Source: Candidatus Zixiibacteriota bacterium (GTDB lineage Bacteria; Zixibacteria; MSB-5A5; GN15; FEB-12). From it: DNA of 8,081 nucleotides. Below are positions 5,173 to 8,081 of this stretch, one piece after another; position 1 is the first letter of the stretch, and each line of letters opens with the position of its first letter. Position numbers and translations under genes: made by a program. The notes beneath the pieces are model-generated. The model was not told the origin of the DNA and made no database searches. It worked only from the letters and a program-made list of their open reading frames with translations. Location of the stretch: positions 1 to 8,081 of the forward strand of contig QNAF01000117.1 in NCBI GenBank assembly GCA_003641405.1. The letters run 5' to 3'.

Positions 5173-6429
5173 TTAGTGTCCTTTCCGACCTTTCCTGCTT
5201 CCCGACGGTCGCTTGGGAGGCTTTCGACCCTCATTCAATTCCGGCTGCGTGGCGCGGTCACCGGGCAAAGTCTGTTCATCCAGTGTCGGATCAGCCAGAC
5301 AGATCACCTCCCCACCTTCCAGGCCGGAGAGTATTTCTATCTCCATATCACTGCGACGACCAACCTCGACTTCACGTTCACTCTTGTTCTCAAGGTAGAC
5401 GACGGTTCTGGACTCTTTCTCAAAGACTGTTTCAAGTGGCACCCGCACCACCTCTTCGAGGCGATCAACCACGACACGGCAGAAAGCCGACATTCCCGGT
5501 TTGAGTCTCTCGTCTTCGTCTTCGATAGCGATTTCCACATCAAACACGTTGATTTTGGAGTTGTAGTCCTTCTTGTGCGCCAGCGTCCCTTTGTTGATCA
5601 CTGTTCCCCTGAACATTGTATCCGGGATGGCATCGAGACGGATGTGAACATACTGGCCAGAGTCTATTTTGGCAGCGTCAACTTCGGACACGGTGCCACT
5701 GACAATCATCTCACTGAGATCAGGCAGGTTCACCAGCCCCTGACCCGGCCAGGGCGAATCACCTTCCTGCACCTTGCCCATCTGTCCCCCCTTCCATATC
5801 TCAAGGTATACCACCATGCCGGGGATAGGAGCCGTCATGCTCAACTGTGACAGTTCCCTTTCGCTAAGCATCAACCTGTCCCGGGCACGCTGTACCTCAA
5901 GTTCAGCTTTCTGAACGTCCGCTCGCAACTGATCAAGCTTGGCATCATGGTTCAGCCTGGCCAGCTCAAGCTCAAGCCGGGCTTCCTCGGCCAGTCTCGG
6001 GGCTTCGTGCTTCTGCTCGTCGTACTTGCGTTGAGCTCTCTGGAGATCCAACTCCAGATTCTTTTCCTGGATTTCATACTCCTTGGTGGTTCGCTCCAGG
6101 GAGGCCTGATTTATCTTGAGGCTGGACTGTCGGTCGGACAGTTCGGTCAATTGCTCGGTAGCATCAAATTTGATAACTGTGTCACCTTCCTGCACACGCA
6201 TTCCTTCCTGCGCCAGCCATGTAATCTGTAGGCCCCTGATTCGCGGAGCAGAGATCGTGTAGGCACGCGCCGCGTCCACCACCCCGCTGACATTCTGCGA
6301 GATAACCAGTTCTCCGCGCTGTACTGTCGCAGTTGGAATATCATACGTTTTTGTGAAAATCGCATTCACGCCGAAATACCCAACAAGGACGATCACAATT
6401 GCCACACCGCTGATTACTATAGCTTTCAC
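5173..6429 (-). CDS. MacA/HlyD-type periplasmic adaptor (membrane fusion protein)
   Basis: This 418-residue adaptor would link an inner-membrane ABC permease to a TolC duct. An N-terminal membrane anchor spans about 3-24. The first half of the lipoyl/barrel-sandwich domain is at about 45-90 (VSGVVDAARAYTISAPRIRG, then EGMRVQEGDTVIKFD). A long coiled-coil hairpin spans about 92-197, rich in Glu, Arg, Leu and Lys. The second lipoyl half begins at MTAPIPGMVVYLEIWKGG (198-215). Beta-barrel and membrane-proximal domains follow (about 240-380). The tail from about 392 is low in complexity and strongly basic (Lys/Arg-rich), unusual for a periplasmic end. The start is GTG at 6429, supported by a close GAGG. 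The gene follows the acyltransferase after 79 nt and precedes the permease. Its stop codon sits in the flank of the palindromic element at 5023-5176. No lipoprotein Cys is seen, so the anchor is a TM helix. Confidence 0.92.
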   Translation of the reverse strand: MKAIVISGVAIVIVLVGYFGVNAIFTKTYDIPTATVQRGELVISQNVSGVVDAARAYTISAPRIRGLQITWLAQEGMRVQEGDTVIKFDATEQLTELSDRQSSLKINQASLERTTKEYEIQEKNLELDLQRAQRKYDEQKHEAPRLAEEARLELELARLNHDAKLDQLRADVQKAELEVQRARDRLMLSERELSQLSMTAPIPGMVVYLEIWKGGQMGKVQEGDSPWPGQGLVNLPDLSEMIVSGTVSEVDAAKIDSGQYVHIRLDAIPDTMFRGTVINKGTLAHKKDYNSKINVFDVEIAIEDEDERLKPGMSAFCRVVVDRLEEVVRVPLETVFEKESRTVVYLENKSEREVEVGRRSDMEIEILSGLEGGEVICLADPTLDEQTLPGDRATQPELNEGRKPPKRPSGSRKGRKGH

Positions 6430-6444
6430 GCGTACCTCACTCCT
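6430..6444 (-). promoter_or_regulatory. Ribosome binding site that supports a GTG start
   Basis: The minus strand carries AGGAG (6444-6440) and GAGG (6438-6435), the latter 5 nt before GTG 6429. No ATG in frame fits the hydrophobic anchor as well, so this site decides the adaptor start. Confidence 0.65.
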
Positions 6445-6508
6445 GATTCGTCATGACTCTGTCTAAAAACCCATACCACCGCGTTTTGAGAACAGATTCT
6501 GGTTGTCC

Positions 6509-7432
6509 TTATTGCCTACGTACTGCGGCCTCCGATTGTTCCACCGACTGAGGAGGCTTCTTCCAGCGATCATGCGTCCACAACCATTGATCCGGATAGC
6601 GCCGAATCTGCTCCTCGAAAAACCTCATGTAGCGCTCCGTCATGATCTGAACATCTTTCTCCTCATCACCGGATTTGGGCGAATAGATAGGATCACCGGC
6701 TATCATCACATGGCGGTCATATTTCACACGCCTTAGCAGGAATGGCAGGATAGGACATCCACACCTTAAAGCAAACAGCGCCGGTCCTTTGGCCGCCGAC
6801 GCCGGGCGACCGAAAAAGTTCACTGACACCGACCTTGCGGGCGCATACTGGTCGCACGCAATCCCAATGAACCGGTTAGACTGCAACGACTTGAATACTC
6901 TGCGAGCTGAGACCGACAAATCAATCGCACCTGACCCCATTGAACGGCGCAAATCCCTTATCATCCTGTCCGTTTTGGGGTTGCTCTGAGTGGCCACGAG
7001 CAGATCAATAGGGTAGCCGTTGACTCCTACCCAGGCCCCCATCATCTCCCAGTTGCCGAAATGAGCCGTGGCCACTATTCCACCGCGACCCTTCTCGCTG
7101 GCCTCTTTCAAACCATCCAAACCCGCCCCTTCGACCAATTCCCGAAGGTCCTCCTGATCGGTCTTGCCAAACCGCGCTATTTCAATCAGCGAACGACCGG
7201 TATTCTGGAACACGCGCTTCACAATCTTGCTGATCTCAGCATCAGAGAGCGAGTTCCCCATCCCGGCCTTGAGATTATCGAAGGCCAAATGCCGACGTCG
7301 TGACATAACACTGTGAGCGATGCTTCCGAGTGTAGCTCCCAGCTTATCGGCAACCCGCGGTGAAAGCCGCCGCGCAGTCCAGAAGCCAACCGCGGCAGCA
7401 AGATACTCCAGGTTGTGTTTCAACGACGCCAT
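6509..7432 (-). CDS. LpxL/HtrB-like lipid A acyltransferase family protein
   Basis: This 307-residue protein matches the usual length of the lysophospholipid/late lipid A acyltransferase family (LpxL, LpxM). Those enzymes add a secondary acyl chain from acyl-ACP to lipid A, or to related lipids, at the inner face of the inner membrane. The catalytic H-x4-E motif is intact as HFGNWE (His124, Glu129). Other family elements are DQYAPARSVSVNFFGRPA (194-211), in the place of the DQ...FFG motif, and the C-terminal DQWLWTHDRWKK (281-292). The N terminus is weakly hydrophobic (about 10-20), a likely membrane-association helix. The ATG at 7432 lies inside the end of the metallopeptidase gene, with a 13-nt overlap and no clear Shine-Dalgarno, so translation is probably coupled. 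Some family members act on glycolipids or phosphatidyl-inositol mannosides, so the acceptor is inferred from the GT9 gene in the same operon. Confidence 0.88.
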   Translation of the reverse strand: MASLKHNLEYLAAAVGFWTARRLSPRVADKLGATLGSIAHSVMSRRRHLAFDNLKAGMGNSLSDAEISKIVKRVFQNTGRSLIEIARFGKTDQEDLRELVEGAGLDGLKEASEKGRGGIVATAHFGNWEMMGAWVGVNGYPIDLLVATQSNPKTDRMIRDLRRSMGSGAIDLSVSARRVFKSLQSNRFIGIACDQYAPARSVSVNFFGRPASAAKGPALFALRCGCPILPFLLRRVKYDRHVMIAGDPIYSPKSGDEEKDVQIMTERYMRFFEEQIRRYPDQWLWTHDRWKKPPQSVEQSEAAVRRQ

Positions 7433-8081
7433 GGTTCGTCATCATCCGTTTGCTCGGGATGGTCAGAATCGCCGTAGTCAAAATCTGTCGATGCCATCTT
7501 CTCTTCTTCGTCCCACTTCCTCAGATACTCGCGTTTCTTGCGCATTTTGAGGAAGAATCCGATGATAAGAATCACAGCCAGTGCTATCCAAAAATATGTC
7601 ATATCCGTTATCAAAGTTACCAGGTTGAATCTACTTTGCAAGTATACTCGAAACTCTGTCTCGAAGTCAGCATAATTCGACCCGGTCGATGCCATCAGGG
7701 AATTATCAATGGAGGCTCCGGCGGCGATCGAGTCGACAAACAGGTTGACGGCTTTGATCCCGTATTCATCAAAAAAGTATTGCACCGCCAGGTAAGACTC
7801 AGCATAAGCCAGCCGGGCCTTGCCGGCACCGAACCGATTGACCATCTCAATCTCTTCCAGTGGCACGAACTGCCCCACAACCGCCGAAAGACTCATAGTA
7901 AGGTTGCTGGCCCAACTCCATTCCCTTGACACCAATACAGCCAGTCCTTCGTCAAACCAGCGCGGGCGATGGCGATGACCTACTCGATGCGCCAGCGCAA
8001 GATGCGCATACTCGTGCGCCAGCAACTCTTCCAGCGACTTGTTGATATTGAACTTGGCGGGCGATTTTACCACGATCATCC
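7420..8081 (-). CDS. Membrane-anchored gluzincin-type metallopeptidase, 5' end cut
   Basis: At least 219 residues are encoded, and the frame stays open to the window edge, so the N terminus is missing. The ATG at 8079 is probably internal, because peptidase MA-like proteins normally have a signal peptide and about 100 or more residues before the active site. The zinc motif HEYAH (His22, Glu23, His26 counted from ATG 8079) is followed by WFDEGLA (41-47), whose Glu44 is the expected third zinc ligand. A TM segment at about 162-178 is followed by a basic stop-transfer (KMRKKRE) and a strongly acidic cytoplasmic tail (EEEK...DDDEP). The protease domain would therefore face the periplasm. The family includes uncharacterised extracytoplasmic peptidases, and no substrate is known. 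The TGA stop at 7420-7422 overlaps the acyltransferase start by 13 nt. It is the first gene of the operon visible in the window. Confidence 0.82.
   Translation of the reverse strand, partial: MIVVKSPAKFNINKSLEELLAHEYAHLALAHRVGHRHRPRWFDEGLAVLVSREWSWASNLTMSLSAVVGQFVPLEEIEMVNRFGAGKARLAYAESYLAVQYFFDEYGIKAVNLFVDSIAAGASIDNSLMASTGSNYADFETEFRVYLQSRFNLVTLITDMTYFWIALAVILIIGFFLKMRKKREYLRKWDEEEKMASTDFDYGDSDHPEQTDDDEPWRR

Larger units (their letters stand above)
5023..5176. mobile_element. MITE-like palindromic element between adaptor and permease
   Basis: caggttgttgaaaaa (5027-5041) and tttttcaacaacccg (5158-5172) are inverted copies with 14 of 15 matches, 13 of them contiguous (5029-5041 and 5158-5170). 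TTAG flanks both sides as a direct repeat (5023-5026 and 5173-5176), consistent with a 4-bp target duplication. The interior holds a perfect 16-bp inverted repeat and no coding frame. The size (about 146 nt between flanks), terminal repeats and lack of a gene fit a non-autonomous MITE or palindromic repeat. The TAA stop codon of the adaptor gene lies inside the right TTAG. Other copies would be needed to prove mobility. Confidence 0.6.

Noticed and set aside
5176..5850. Long open frame on the plus strand (about 224 codons)
   Set aside because: It lies wholly opposite the well-supported adaptor gene, has no recognisable domain, and is explained by codon bias of the minus-strand gene.
6430..6508. 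Promoter or terminator in the gap before the adaptor gene
   Set aside because: I found only a 5-bp AAAAC/GTTTT stem and no convincing -35/-10 pair; read-through from the acyltransferase is the simpler reading.
7360..7929. Open frame on the plus strand (about 189 codons)
   Set aside because: It is antisense to the acyltransferase start and the metallopeptidase, whose catalytic motifs are intact; no domain or ribosome binding site supports it.
1..8081. CRISPR array, tRNA or rRNA genes, integrase or transposase
   Set aside because: No regularly spaced repeats, no cloverleaf and no recombinase motif were seen in reading either strand.

Overview
This window looks like chromosomal DNA from a diderm (Gram-negative-type) bacterium. 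It encodes an outer-membrane TolC-type channel, a periplasmic adaptor, a lipid A-type acyltransferase and a GT9-family heptosyltransferase-like enzyme, so an LPS-bearing outer membrane is a fair inference. The genes are mid-GC, and several hairpin repeats lie between them. I cannot assign a phylum from this alone. An uncultivated lineage with many dispersed palindromic repeats would fit, but that is a guess.

From about 1142 to the right edge, all genes lie on the minus strand and read as one probable operon. In order of transcription they are: the 3' part of a membrane-anchored zinc metallopeptidase (cut by the window edge); an LpxL/HtrB-like acyltransferase overlapping it by 13 nt; a gap of 79 nt; a MacA/HlyD-type adaptor with a GTG start; a 161-nt gap filled by a palindromic, MITE-like element; a MacB/FtsX-type permease; a TolC-family outer-membrane protein; and a GT9 glycosyltransferase whose ATG overlaps the TolC stop (TGATG). 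The adaptor, permease and channel would form a tripartite pump across both membranes. The flanking acyltransferase and GT9 enzyme act on lipid A and LPS core, so the cluster may be an envelope-assembly unit. No ABC ATPase is encoded in the window, although this permease type needs one.

The left 1.1 kb is different. It holds a small plus-strand zinc-ribbon/transmembrane protein, a convergent AT-richer minus-strand membrane protein of unknown function, and several hairpin repeats (479-534, 1100-1141, and perhaps a decayed repeat end near 100-117). It looks like an accessory or repeat-rich boundary at the end of the operon.

The observations most worth following up are the palindromic element between the adaptor and permease genes, with two hairpins whose loops are perfectly complementary; the pump operon without an ATPase; and the LPS genes coupled to it by overlapping reading frames.
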